From positions 2,539,001 through 2,603,000 of the forward strand of contig NZ_CP067100.1 in the NCBI RefSeq assembly GCF_016616235.1: DNA of 64,000 nucleotides, read 5' to 3'. Source of the DNA: Bradyrhizobium diazoefficiens. Lineage in GTDB: Bacteria; Pseudomonadota; Alphaproteobacteria; Rhizobiales; Xanthobacteraceae. Made by a program: the position numbers and the translations under genes. A model generated the notes under the pieces. It did no database searches. It saw nothing but the letters and a program-made list of their open reading frames with translations, and had not been told where the DNA came from. Within the stretch, counting starts at the first letter, position 1; each line of letters starts with the position of its first letter. Below are positions 1-8,423 of this stretch, piece after piece.

Positions 1-317
1 TGGTAAGGACGCGGGTCGATCTGCGCGAGCAGATCGCCGGCATGAACAGCTTGGCCTTCTGTGAAGTTGATGCTGACGAGTTCTCCTTGGATCTGAGCAC
101 GCACGACGTCGGTGTTGTACGCGATCACGGTCCCGACGCCGCTTAGATAGATCGGAACATCATGCTGGGCGACTACGCCGCCGACGACGGGCACCGCGGG
201 CGGAGCCGCGGGAGTGGCGGTAGCCTCGACTGGGTCAGCGCGTGTGAAGAAGAGGATGCCGCCGGCCGCAACGGCGGCGAGCAGCAAGGCAGCGGGAACG
301 ATAACCTTCTTGTTCAT
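1..317 (-). CDS. RND efflux periplasmic adaptor (HlyD/MdtA-like), partial at left edge
   Basis: The N-terminal 105 residues of a membrane fusion protein run off the left end. The protein opens with MNKKVIVPAALLLAAVAAGG, a signal or anchor segment, followed by a Pro/Ala-rich linker. Next comes the first beta-barrel and biotinyl-lipoyl segment with the phrases YLSGVGTVIAYNTD and INFTEGQAVHAGDLLAQIDP, which are typical of MdtA/AcrA-type adaptors linking an inner-membrane RND pump to an outer-membrane channel. The pump gene would lie beyond the left edge. An in-frame ATG four codons upstream (329) is an alternative start. I prefer 317 because GAGAGC sits at ribosome-binding distance. Confidence 0.85.
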   Translation of the reverse strand, partial: MNKKVIVPAALLLAAVAAGGILFFTRADPVEATATPAAPPAVPVVGGVVAQHDVPIYLSGVGTVIAYNTDVVRAQIQGELVSINFTEGQAVHAGDLLAQIDPRPY

Positions 318-406
318 GCTTGCTCTCATTTGCGAATGGGAGATCAGTCTCACTGGCCTGGAAGGATTGACGTTCCGATCGTGCCGGTTGTCGGGGTAGT
401 TGAGGC

Positions 407-1003
407 CTAGGGTGGCGACGACACAGAAGGGGCTGTTGGGGCCACGCCGGACGCCACGCTACCCGTGATGGGCGAGACTCCTATTGTCGGCACTGGTGCT
501 GCAGAGCTGACACCGAGATTGCCGATCTCCGTGGATCCCAACGGAACGCCGGTTTGAGCGACGCCTCCCGTCGTTGTGGGCGACATTGGCGTTGGAGCCG
601 ACGATGCTGCGGCGCTTCCCGAGGCGGAGCTGCAGATCACCGATGTCGACATTCCAGACGGTGCGGCGGCGGCCGGCGTTGCACCGCCAACAGCCAATCC
701 GCCGCCGTCGTAAGTGGAGGTCGATCCGGACATCGTCGACGGTGAGGTCCCCGCCGTCGAACATGAGGTGGTGCTGCCCGGCATAGCGATTGTGCCGGTT
801 ACGCCTGTGGGAGCTGGACTGATTCCGGGGGACGCGAGTTCGGTGGCGCCGAGAGGAATGGTCGGGGAAACCGTCGAACCCGTTCCCAGGCCAAGCGGCG
901 ACGTCGGGCTCAGGCTCTGGGTTGGCGCCGGAATTCCCTGCGCGATGGCAACGTTGCAGAAAAGGAGTGCCGGAAGCACGGAGGCAATCAGAGAGGATCT
1001 CAT
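407..1003 (-). CDS. secreted Ser/Thr/Pro/Gly-rich low-complexity protein
   Basis: This 198-residue protein has a clear signal peptide (MRSSLIASVLPALLFCNVAIAQ) followed by low-complexity sequence rich in Ser, Thr, Pro, Gly and Ala, with repeated phrases such as PLGxTE and VSPxxxG. I recognise no catalytic domain. The frame stays open another 84 codons upstream, but the start at 1003 has GGAG at good spacing and begins the signal peptide, so I chose it. Two cysteines in the middle (SCSTAG and ICSSASG) could form a disulfide. It lies on the same strand as the efflux adaptor, 89 bases away. The function is unknown; a surface or periplasmic structural role is only a guess. Confidence 0.65.
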   Translation of the reverse strand: MRSSLIASVLPALLFCNVAIAQGIPAPTQSLSPTSPLGLGTGSTVSPTIPLGATELASPGISPAPTGVTGTIAMPGSTTSCSTAGTSPSTMSGSTSTYDGGGLAVGGATPAAAAPSGMSTSVICSSASGSAAASSAPTPMSPTTTGGVAQTGVPLGSTEIGNLGVSSAAPVPTIGVSPITGSVASGVAPTAPSVSSPP

Positions 1004-1246
1004 TCGTATTCTCCGTTTCAGCCGCGTCTTTGGGGCGAGCACCGAAGCGACCAGCTTTGGAAGACCAGTCATCAGGTGCGAGAGTAACGGAGACCGCTTG
1101 GTCGTCGTTATTGCACTCGGGTTTGGCGGTATCGCAACTTGGTATCTTCGTATGTACTTCGGTATCGAAGGGCCGCGAGCGTGGAATACGCCTATGCTGT
1201 TTGCTCGGCCCCTGCGACCGAGAGTCTGGCTGAAAAAGGTCCAGAG

Positions 1247-1276
1247 AGACCGCAATGAAATTCCTCATTGCGGTCT
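1247..1276 (-). terminator. perfect inverted repeat, probable terminator
   Basis: A perfect 12-bp stem (AGACCGCAATGA and its complement) encloses a 6-base loop, 27 bases past the stop codon of the glycine-rich gene on the minus strand. No T-run follows directly; a TTTTT lies about 10 bases further on. It could terminate transcription or stabilise the mRNA end. Confidence 0.5.
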
Positions 1277-1302
1277 GCTGTCGCGTCGAGCCGGTCAACC
1301 GA

Positions 1303-1716
1303 TCAGTAGTAGTCGTAGTTGCAGGAGTATCGCCTGGCGTACGGCCGGTAATATGGGCAATCGAGGCCATAGTCGTAAAAGCCGTGAGCGTAACGGCGTC
1401 GTCCGAAATGGGCGCGACCTACATGCGCCATGTGACCTGAGCCAAAGCCACCGACGTGACTTCCAAAGTGAGTCCCGCCAAACCCGCCGATGTGGGCTCC
1501 ACCAAAGCCGCCCATGTGACCTCCGCCAAACCCACCGATATGGCCTCCGCCGCCGAAGCCGCCGCCCATATGGCCTCCTCCGCCAAATCCGCCACCGCCG
1601 CCGTGTCCCCCGCCGCCGCCACCACCACCACCACCACCGCGCGCCTGCGCAGCAGTGGCCACAAGGCTGCCGGCGAGCAGCGCAGTTGCCATAATCATCG
1701 TCATTCGTCTTCTCAT
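1303..1716 (-). CDS. secreted glycine/histidine-rich small protein
   Basis: This 137-residue protein has a signal peptide (MATALLAGSLVATAAQA, preceded by a basic MRRRMTMI) and then about 70 residues of near-pure glycine with spaced His, Phe and Met in units such as GGGHMGG, GGHIGGFG and GAHIGGFG. The tail is Tyr/Arg-rich with two or three cysteines. AAAGGAG sits just before the ATG. The His/Met spacing on a glycine scaffold could bind metal ions, but this is inference. The codons are GGC/GGT/GGA mixtures, so translated antisense frames also look open; the signal peptide and ribosome-binding site argue for this frame. Confidence 0.75.
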   Translation of the reverse strand: MRRRMTMIMATALLAGSLVATAAQARGGGGGGGGGGGHGGGGGFGGGGHMGGGFGGGGHIGGFGGGHMGGFGGAHIGGFGGTHFGSHVGGFGSGHMAHVGRAHFGRRRYAHGFYDYGLDCPYYRPYARRYSCNYDYY

Positions 1717-1923
1717 GACATTCTCCTTTCAACCGGGCGGTTGTCCGCCCACAGTCATTGTCCGCGGCCGGCATGGCCGCGGAAGGCCACGAGCGTCGCG
1801 ACAGGCGGGAGATGGGCACGCTTCACGGGCGTCTCCACTATACTTGCGTTCATCGGGCTGAACGAAACGCGCCCTCGAGCAGGACGGAAGCGTGGTGCAT
1901 GCATCCAGATAGACGCAACGACA

Positions 1924-1947
1924 AAGACCCGGCGCATGCCGGGTCTT
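1924..1947 (-). terminator. hairpin terminator of the DUF2231/sugar dehydrogenase operon
   Basis: A perfect 10-bp stem AAGACCCGGC / GCCGGGTCTT with a GCAT loop lies 45 bases downstream (minus strand) of the sugar dehydrogenase stop codon. On the minus strand the stem ends in CTTT, a short T-run. Confidence 0.6.
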
Positions 1948-1991
1948 GAATCGATTTCTCGGCTGGCGCCGCAGCGTGGAAGTGTCTGCTG

Positions 1992-3350
1992 CTAAGTGGC
2001 TGGCTTGGGGCCTGGGCGAACTGACGATATGCGCCAAACGGTGTTTCCGACGTCGTCGGCGATCAGCAATCTGCCGGCGCGATCGATCGCGAGACCAACG
2101 GGCCGGCCGCGGGCGTGATTGTTTTCATCAAGGAATCCTGTGACGACATCCCGCGCCGGCCCGCTGGGCTTTCCGCCGGTAAACGGCACGAAGACGACCT
2201 TATAGCCGTTGAGTGGAGTTCGATCCCAGCTTCCGTGTTCGCCGACGAAGGCACCGCTTCGATAGTTGGCAGGGAGATCGCCGCCCGAGTACATTGCCAA
2301 GCCGAGTGGCGCCACATGGGAGCTTAGAGCGTAGTCCGGCACAATCGCTGTGGCCACCAGATCCGGGCGCTGTGGCTGAACTCGCGGGTCCAGGTGCTTG
2401 CCGTAATAGCTGTAGGGCCAGCCATAGAAGCCTCTGTCCTGCACCGCGGTCAGATAGTCCGGGACCAGGTCTGGTCCGATCTCGTCGCGCTCGTTGACGA
2501 TGGCCCAGAGTTTGCCAGTTTCGGGCTCCCACTGAAGGCCGGTCGGGTTGCGCGTTCCGCTGGCGAAAATGCGATGGGCGCCGGATGCACGGTCGACCTC
2601 CCAGATCGCGGCCCGCTCATATTCGGCTCCGATCCCGTTTTCGGTGATGTTGCTGTTGGAGCCAATCCCGACATAAAGCTTCGAGCCATCCGGACTTGCT
2701 AACAGCGGCTTCGTCCAGTGATGATCGATCGGACCGCCGGGAAGGTCAGTCAGCTTGGTCGGCGCGGCCGTGATGCTGGTCTGTCCTTCCTGGTAGGGAT
2801 AGCGGACGATGGCATCGGTATTGGCGATGTAAAGGTCGTTACCGACGAGCGCGACGCCAAAAGGAGAATTCAGATGGTCCAGAAAGACGGTCCGGACTTC
2901 GGGAATGCCATCGCCATTTGTATCGCGCAGCAGCGTGATGCGGTTTGCGTCCTTTGCTGAGGCGCCGGCGAACCACTTTACCCAGCTAGTGACAATGTCC
3001 TTGGGACGGTAAATCGGCGCCTTCGGGCCGTTGCTCTCAACCACGAGCACGTCGCCGTTCGGGAGCACATAAAGCGAGCGCGGATGCGCCAGGCCGGTGG
3101 CTATTGCCTGGGCCTGCAAATCCTGCGGCACGGTCGGCTTTACATCGTTTCCCCACCCGACCGGCTCCGCAATCCGGATTGGCGGCACCACATATTGCTG
3201 CAGGGCAGGCAGCGTGGGATGCGCGCCGATTTGGCTTCGTGGGTCGCCGCCGCTGTCTTCGCAGCTCGCGAGCCCCAGGCCGGCAACGGCGACAAAGACG
3301 GTGGCAAGACGCGGCAGGTTCGCCGCGCGGGCAGTCTTGAGGATCGGCAT
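1992..3350 (-). CDS. PQQ-type sorbosone/aldose sugar dehydrogenase family lipoprotein
   Basis: This 452-residue protein is a six-bladed beta-propeller of the soluble glucose/sorbosone dehydrogenase family. The N-terminus carries a lipoprotein signal (VAGLGLASCEDSGG, Cys in the lipobox), so it should be anchored in the envelope. Family marks include LPNGDVLVVE, ITLLRDTNGDG, GPIDHHWTKPL, FASGTRNPTG, VNERDEIGPDLVPDYL, FVGEHGSWDR and GRPVGLAIDRAG. Members oxidise sugars or aldehydes in the periplasm with PQQ; the actual substrate is unknown here. ATG at 3350 overlaps the stop of the DUF2231 gene (TGATG), which suggests translational coupling. The frame is open much further upstream, but only this start gives the lipobox. 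A paralogue lies at 48131-49450. Confidence 0.9.
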   Translation of the reverse strand: MPILKTARAANLPRLATVFVAVAGLGLASCEDSGGDPRSQIGAHPTLPALQQYVVPPIRIAEPVGWGNDVKPTVPQDLQAQAIATGLAHPRSLYVLPNGDVLVVESNGPKAPIYRPKDIVTSWVKWFAGASAKDANRITLLRDTNGDGIPEVRTVFLDHLNSPFGVALVGNDLYIANTDAIVRYPYQEGQTSITAAPTKLTDLPGGPIDHHWTKPLLASPDGSKLYVGIGSNSNITENGIGAEYERAAIWEVDRASGAHRIFASGTRNPTGLQWEPETGKLWAIVNERDEIGPDLVPDYLTAVQDRGFYGWPYSYYGKHLDPRVQPQRPDLVATAIVPDYALSSHVAPLGLAMYSGGDLPANYRSGAFVGEHGSWDRTPLNGYKVVFVPFTGGKPSGPARDVVTGFLDENNHARGRPVGLAIDRAGRLLIADDVGNTVWRISSVRPGPKPAT

Positions 3351-3814
3351 CACGTGTCTGCTCCAACATGACGAGGGGAGGTCAGGACCCAACAAGTTGG
3401 GGCCATGGCCAACAGAATGATGACGACGAGCGCCGAGAGCATCAGGCCCGTCGGCACAACGGCGGTGTAAGCGTCGCGGCTGTGGACGAAGATATTCACC
3501 AGCGCGAGGAGGACTGCGAGTACATAGCCAATCACGCGCGCCCAAGCTGCCCTTTGCCTGCCGGTTGCAACTTCGATCACGGCGGTGAATAGCGCCAGGC
3601 CGGCCACGATCAGGCCGGCCGTTATCAGCCAGGCCGAGAAATCTTCCCACATCACGTCCGCAGTCCGCCAATAGGCGAGATCCGTTGCGAGTGCTCCCGT
3701 AAAATAGGCGACGGGAAACGGCGTTAGGATCCGGTGAACCGGATGAACTCCGGCCTGGACGGCTGAGGCTGCTTCGGGCCTGAAACTCGCTTCCGTTATC
3801 GTAGCGTGCTGCAT
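3350..3814 (-). CDS. DUF2231 family membrane protein
   Basis: This 154-residue protein has four predicted membrane segments and the DUF2231 signatures HPVHRILTPFPVAYFTGAL near residue 24 and NIFVHSRDA near residue 110. Proteins of this family often sit beside redox enzymes and may bind heme or quinone; the precise role is not established. It is first in a two-gene operon whose second gene is the sugar dehydrogenase, with overlapping stop and start. Functional coupling, for example electron transfer from the dehydrogenase to the membrane, is an inference from the same gene pair occurring twice in this window. The last 20 residues are hydrophilic (TSPRHVGADT). Confidence 0.85.
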   Translation of the reverse strand: MQHATITEASFRPEAASAVQAGVHPVHRILTPFPVAYFTGALATDLAYWRTADVMWEDFSAWLITAGLIVAGLALFTAVIEVATGRQRAAWARVIGYVLAVLLALVNIFVHSRDAYTAVVPTGLMLSALVVIILLAMAPTCWVLTSPRHVGADT

Positions 3815-4122
3815 CTCTTTCCATCCTCATGGTTCGCGGGTGCGGTCGCGAGGAACTACGGCAACAGCCAGCGCCCCGCTGCGACGTCCGCGCCGCGCAT
3901 CTTCACCGGTGTGCGGCGTCGGTGTCGCCCGGCGAACGCCTTCTTGCTTCCGAATAATAGGTGATGAGCACGGCGCGGCTTGGCGCAAATTGCTCGTGCT
4001 GCGTCATTCTTGCCATTGATGCGGATGCGGCAATCGAGCGCAGCAACGCTCATTGCTGCAAGGCGGCTCGGTGCAGTGCTGGCTCGTCCAGTCGCGGAAT
4101 GGATTGTTGGTTCGCTAAGGGA
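3815..4122. other. 308-bp intergenic region
   Basis: It separates the DUF2231 operon from the dehydrogenase at 4123. A 65-codon open frame on the minus strand (3856-4053) has no ribosome-binding site and a basic, low-information product, so I do not call it a gene. Promoter elements for the operon to the left are expected here, but I cannot pick one with confidence. Confidence 0.5.
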
Positions 4123-5001
4123 TCAAGAGGTGCCGGAATCCCGGCTGGCCAATGCTCCGACCGCAGACCAGTCGAGCTTGTCACCGCCGTGAGCCAGCAA
4201 AGTCAAGAAGCGATCGCGCAGCACACTTGCGACCGGCATGGGCACGTGCAAATCGTCGCCAGCGGCCAGCACGAGCCGGATATCCTTGTAACCGAGTGGC
4301 GCAGCAAAGCCAGCGGGCTCGAACTTTCCCTCAACGATCAGCTTGCCGTAGGTCTTGTAGACGGGCGCGTCGAAGAGGGTGGACGTCAGCATGTCGACAT
4401 ATGCTTGGCGGTCGACGCCATCCTTGGCGACAAGCGCGACGGCCTCGCCCAATGACTCGATGACGGACGCAATGAGGAAGTTGCCGCTGAGCTTGACGAG
4501 ATTGGCGGCTTTGGGCTTGTCGGAAATCACGAATGTCTTCTTCCCGATCGCATCGAAAACAGGTGCGGCAGCCTGGGTCGCGTCGTGGTCGCCACCGACA
4601 ATGACGGAGAGATCTCCGGCCGCTGCAACATCTGGGCGCCCAAACACCGGAGCCGCGACAAACCGCTGGCCGGCCTTCGCGTGATCAGCCGCAAGGCGCT
4701 CTGAAAGGGCCACGCTAATCGTACTCGAGGAGATATGGACCCGACCCTTAGGAAGGCTCGCGAGCAGCCCGTCGGCGCTATAAACGACGCTCTCAACCGC
4801 CGCATCATTGGCCAGTATGGTCATGACGACATCGCCGCTACACGCGTCAGATATGCGCGGCGCCGAAACAGCGCCCTTTTTGAGCAATTCGCCGGCCTTT
4901 GCTGCCGTGCGGTTGTAGACCGTGACATCATGGCCGGCCCGCAGGAGTGACAGGACCAGTCCGCGGCCCATCTGGCCGAGCCCTATAACGCCGATTTTCA
5001 T
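4123..5001 (-). CDS. NAD(P)-dependent beta-hydroxyacid dehydrogenase (3-hydroxyisobutyrate dehydrogenase family)
   Basis: This 292-residue protein has the normal length for the family. The N-terminus has the Rossmann motif GLGQMGRGL (residues 7-15) and the following VYNRT phrase that reads NADPH or NADH. The substrate signature region is ISSSTISVALSERL, and the catalytic lysine region is VKLSGNFLIAS near residue 170. The family oxidises beta-hydroxyacids or reduces aldehydes such as succinic semialdehyde or glyoxylate; the substrate cannot be fixed. AGGAGA precedes the ATG. The FMN reductase gene upstream on the same strand ends 21 bases before it, so the two are probably co-transcribed. Confidence 0.9.
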   Translation of the reverse strand: MKIGVIGLGQMGRGLVLSLLRAGHDVTVYNRTAAKAGELLKKGAVSAPRISDACSGDVVMTILANDAAVESVVYSADGLLASLPKGRVHISSSTISVALSERLAADHAKAGQRFVAAPVFGRPDVAAAGDLSVIVGGDHDATQAAAPVFDAIGKKTFVISDKPKAANLVKLSGNFLIASVIESLGEAVALVAKDGVDRQAYVDMLTSTLFDAPVYKTYGKLIVEGKFEPAGFAAPLGYKDIRLVLAAGDDLHVPMPVASVLRDRFLTLLAHGGDKLDWSAVGALASRDSGTS

Positions 5002-5022
5002 CTTGCAATCTCCTACACTCGG

Positions 5023-5580
5023 TCACGTCCGTTGTCGTGACATGGCGACCAGCCGATCGATCGCTTCCAGAGTGAAGGCCAGGTAAGGGGGATCAACAAT
5101 GCCGTCCTTGACCTTTGTTGCAATGCCGGCGAGGACGATCTGGGGCCCGGCTAGGATGCGGGCAGGAATCGAGAGGAGCGTCTCGTTGACCTGCGCATGG
5201 GCTCGGACTCCGCCAGTAAAGGCAGGCGAGACCGTTATGACCAGCACCGGCTTATCGATCAGCCCGGACTTTCCAAATGGGCGTGAGGCCCAATCCAGGG
5301 CATTTTTCAACACGCCCGGAATGCCGTGATTGTACTCCGGCGTCACGATGACAACGCCGTCGCTGGCACCAATGGCCTTTCGAAAGAGCCGCACTTGCTC
5401 CGGTCCATCGGCTCGATCCTCATCCTCGTTATAGAGCGGAAGCTGCAGATCGCAGATTTCAAGGTCAACCGACAGCGGAAGATTGTCACGCAGGCCCGAC
5501 AGGGTCGCACGTGAATAGGAGGCTTCGCGCAAGCTCCCACATAGGCCAACAAGGCGGGTTGGTCTTGTAATGTCATGCAT
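5023..5580 (-). CDS. NADPH-dependent FMN reductase (chromate/azo reductase type)
   Basis: This 185-residue flavodoxin-like protein has the family marks GLCGSLREASYSRATL (phosphate-binding loop after strand 1) and VIVTPEYNHGIPGVLKNALDW (flavin contact region). Members reduce FMN, quinones or chromate with NAD(P)H. The frame is open for 27 more codons upstream, but ATG 5580 carries TGGAG and begins just before the first beta strand. A strong terminator lies directly upstream (5641-5683), so this gene and the dehydrogenase after it form their own unit. Confidence 0.88.
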   Translation of the reverse strand: MHDITRPTRLVGLCGSLREASYSRATLSGLRDNLPLSVDLEICDLQLPLYNEDEDRADGPEQVRLFRKAIGASDGVVIVTPEYNHGIPGVLKNALDWASRPFGKSGLIDKPVLVITVSPAFTGGVRAHAQVNETLLSIPARILAGPQIVLAGIATKVKDGIVDPPYLAFTLEAIDRLVAMSRQRT

Positions 5581-5640
5581 CTTGGCACTCCATTGGAGCA
5601 GTCGACCGGCCGGCGGCACGCGGAGCGCGCGTTCGGCAAC

Positions 5641-5683
5641 AAAAAGAAAGCGGCCGTCCACTTAGGGACGAATGGACGGCCGC
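5641..5683 (-). terminator. Rho-independent terminator
   Basis: An 11-bp perfect stem (GCGGCCGTCCA / TGGACGGCCGC) has a 12-base loop. On the minus strand it is followed by TTTCTTTTTG. It lies downstream of the frameshifted adaptor gene and upstream of the FMN reductase gene. Confidence 0.8.
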
Positions 5684-5892
5684 AGCGAACCTGGTTTGGG
5701 GGAGGATGGGGTCACCAGGCGCCTCTGATCTAGCAGCGCCGGGAAGGCGGGGCTTTGCACCTATTGCCGCATTGGGCGAGATCTTGCGCTTGTTTAACTC
5801 GGCGGCTGGGCCGAGCGTCTATGGTGCGTGCTTCGCCGGGCACTTGCAGACGTGGGCGTTGCGCAACCGAAGTCCGTGCGATGAGCCCGTGC

Positions 5893-6781
5893 TCAGTTCC
5901 TGCGTGGCTCATTCCGCGGGTCGATCTGGACGGTTGCCGTCATGCCGGCGACCAGCCGAACTCCCGCAGGTACCTGATCGATCCGGATGCGCACAGGTAT
6001 GCGTTGAGCGAGGCGTACCCAGGTGAAAATCGGATTCACCGTAGCTAGCCCTTGCGGGTCGGATTGCGCGTTGGCGATGTTGATGCCGCGCGCCACGCCC
6101 CCGACTTCGCCGTGTACGACCTGCCTGTAGCCCATCAACTTGATACTGGCAGGATCGCCTTCGTGCATGAGCGCAAGCTGCGTTTCCTCGAAATATGCAT
6201 CCACCCAGAAGGAATTCGCCGTCGACGACCGAGATCGTGTTCCGTCCAACGCCGGCGTAGTCACCAAGCCGCGCCAAGAGATTGGTCACCCACCCATTCA
6301 CCGGAGAACGGACCTCGGTGCGCTCCAGATTGATCTTTGCCTGATCGCGGCTGGCGACAGCCTGCTGGTATTGCGCCTGAGCCACGGCGGCATTGGCCTC
6401 ATAGGTCTGTCTGTCTTCAACGGTCTCCGCCAGATCGGTCATCATGCGGCGCCGCGCTGCCTGTCGCTGCGCATTCTGGGCCGCGGCCCGAGCCTGCGCG
6501 ACAGCTGCTTCAGCCAACTGGAGCGCGATCCTGTAGTTCGTCGGATCGATCACCAGCAGCAAATCGCCCTTGTGCACGAACTGATTGTCGCCCACGGTTA
6601 GCTGAACAATACGCCCATCTACCTCCGGCGCGATGGTCACGACATAGGTGCGAACGGTACCGTCGCGTGTCCAGGGCGTCCCCATATATGATTCCCACAT
6701 TGCCCAGCCGAGCACCACGGCAAGCCCGGTGGCCGCGAGCGTCAGCAACGGCGGAACCAATCGAAACGATGTCTTCGTCAT
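5893..6781 (-). pseudogene. HlyD-family efflux adaptor, single-base frameshift
   Basis: The first 185 codons read as a DUF1656-associated, EmrA/AaeA-like secretion adaptor: one membrane anchor (LTLAATGLAVVLGWAMW), RDGTVRTYVVTIAPEVDGRI, a lipoyl half NQFVHKGDLLLVIDP, a coiled coil of Ala/Gln/Arg, and VRSPVNGWVTNLLARLGDYAG. The frame then breaks at 6219-6220. One extra C (G on the coding strand) turns the expected VVDANSFWVDAYFEE into VVDGEFLL. The remaining conserved C-terminal beta-barrel half continues in the next frame to the stop at 5893. Either the gene is recently inactivated or the base is a sequence error. No permease gene of the usual partner type is adjacent. Confidence 0.8.
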
Positions 6782-7007
6782 TGGAGTTGCCGGGTTCGCG
6801 AAGCCGACGCAGAGATCGGCCCTTTTGTTCTCCGATTTGGGTTCAGCATCGGATATCGTGAGCTCCGCATGCGATGATGAGCGCGATCACTGCGATCGGC
6901 GCAACGTAGACACCAAGCGTTCCGGCCCGTTTGCTTCGTCCCTTGGGATGACTTTCGTGTAGAGGCGATTTCGGAGTTCGTGGATCATTGCCCCGAGAGC
7001 TGCGAAA

Positions 7008-8423
7008 TCAATGCAGCTTTACCGGAGGGCCGGTCCGACGCGTCAGAGCGCGGGCGACGAAAGCGAGCAGTGCCCGCGAGGTGCCACCCAGCGCGCCCTC
7101 ATGCATGATGCGCAGCGAGAGATACATGACCCGGGCAAACAGGCCCGCGACGAAGATGCCGCGGCCGTAGAGGAAGCCCATCAGGTTTCCGACCGTGCTC
7201 CATCTGCCGAGCGAAACCAGCGAGCCGAAGTCGCGGTATTTGTACGGCTGCAGCCGCTGCCCGCTCAGCCGCCGCTCGATCTGGCGCACCATATGCGCCG
7301 CTTCCTGATGCGCGGCCTGCGCCCGCGGTGGGACCGCGGTGGATGCGCCCGGGCGCGGACAAGCCGCGCAGTCGCCGATTGCGAAGATTGCGGGATCGCG
7401 CGTCGTCTGCAGTGTCGGCTTGACGACGAGCTGATTGATGCGATTGTTCTCGAGGCCGTCGAGCCGGCCCAGTACCTCCGGTGCCTTGACCCCCGCCGCC
7501 CATACGACGAGCTCCGAGGCGATGAACGAGCTGTCGGTGAGCGTGACACCCTCCGGCGTCACCTCCTTGACTCTCGCGCCGGTGCGGACCTTGACACCGA
7601 TCTGGTCGAGCAGGCGGCGCGTGGCATCGGAGATTCGCTCCGGCAGGCCAGGTAGGATGCGCGGCGCGGCCTCGATCAACACCACACGGATGTCGCGCTC
7701 CGGATCGATGTGGTCAAGGCCGTAGGCGACCACCTCGCGCGTGGTACGATGGAGCTCAGCGGCCAATTCGGTGCCGGTCGCGCCAGCCCCGACCACCGCC
7801 ACGTGAAGCTGGCCCGGCCGCACCGGGCCCGGCTGTGTTTGCGCGCGCAGGCAGGCGTTGACAAGTCGCCGGTTGAACCGTTCGGCCTGTGCGGGGGTTT
7901 CAAGCGGAATAGCATATTCTGCAACGCCTGGCGTCCCGAAATCGTTGGTCACGCTGCCGATCGCGATCACCAATGTGTCGTATCCGACCGCGCGCGGCGG
8001 CGTGATCTGGCGCCCCTCGTCGTCGAAGGTGGCGGCGAGATGCACTTCCTTGCTGGTGCGATCAAGCCCGATCATCTCGCCGAAGTGATATCTGAAGCCG
8101 TGCCAATGCGCCTGCGCGAGATAGTTCACCTCGTATTCGCCGGGATCAATGCTTCCTGCCGCCACCGCGTGCAGAAGCGGTTTCCAGAGATGGGTCCGGG
8201 CCGACTCCACCAGGGTAATGGACGCCCGTGATTTGCGGCCGAGGCGATCGCCGAGCCGGGTGACGAGCTCGAGCCCTGCTGCACCGCCGCCCACAACGAC
8301 GATGCGGTGCAGCGCCTTGTCGGCAACGCGGTCGCCAAGGTGCAGCGTCGCCGCCTCAGAACGCGGATTTGCACGAGTTAAGTCCTGATCGGGATCGCGT
8401 TGCAACACGTCGGCCATCCGCAT
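7008..8423 (-). CDS. ndh: type II NADH dehydrogenase (NDH-2)-like FAD oxidoreductase
   Basis: The protein is 471 residues. Two nucleotide-binding motifs are visible: VVVGGGAAGLELVTRL for FAD and VAVVGAGATGTELAAEL for NAD(H). The phrase FAIGDCAA closes the FAD site. The C-terminal 90 residues are hydrophobic and amphipathic (YGRGIFVAGLFARVMYLSLRIMH), as in membrane-associated NDH-2 enzymes, which pass electrons from NADH to quinone without pumping protons. ATG 8423 overlaps the stop of the malic enzyme gene (TGATG), so translation is coupled; ATG 8417 is an alternative. The place next to NAD-malic enzyme and bd oxidase fits an NADH:quinone role. Confidence 0.9.
   Translation of the reverse strand: MRMADVLQRDPDQDLTRANPRSEAATLHLGDRVADKALHRIVVVGGGAAGLELVTRLGDRLGRKSRASITLVESARTHLWKPLLHAVAAGSIDPGEYEVNYLAQAHWHGFRYHFGEMIGLDRTSKEVHLAATFDDEGRQITPPRAVGYDTLVIAIGSVTNDFGTPGVAEYAIPLETPAQAERFNRRLVNACLRAQTQPGPVRPGQLHVAVVGAGATGTELAAELHRTTREVVAYGLDHIDPERDIRVVLIEAAPRILPGLPERISDATRRLLDQIGVKVRTGARVKEVTPEGVTLTDSSFIASELVVWAAGVKAPEVLGRLDGLENNRINQLVVKPTLQTTRDPAIFAIGDCAACPRPGASTAVPPRAQAAHQEAAHMVRQIERRLSGQRLQPYKYRDFGSLVSLGRWSTVGNLMGFLYGRGIFVAGLFARVMYLSLRIMHEGALGGTSRALLAFVARALTRRTGPPVKLH

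Noticed and set aside
1456..1660. CRISPR-like repeat array suggested by regular short repeats
   Set aside because: The repeats are codon repeats of the glycine-rich gene, without constant spacers or palindromic repeat units.
714..1694. Long plus-strand frames opposite the two low-complexity genes
   Set aside because: They are antisense shadows of repetitive codons; the products are Arg/His-rich without a start site.
3856..4053. 65-codon minus-strand frame as a gene
   Set aside because: No ribosome-binding site, basic low-information product, no recognisable family.
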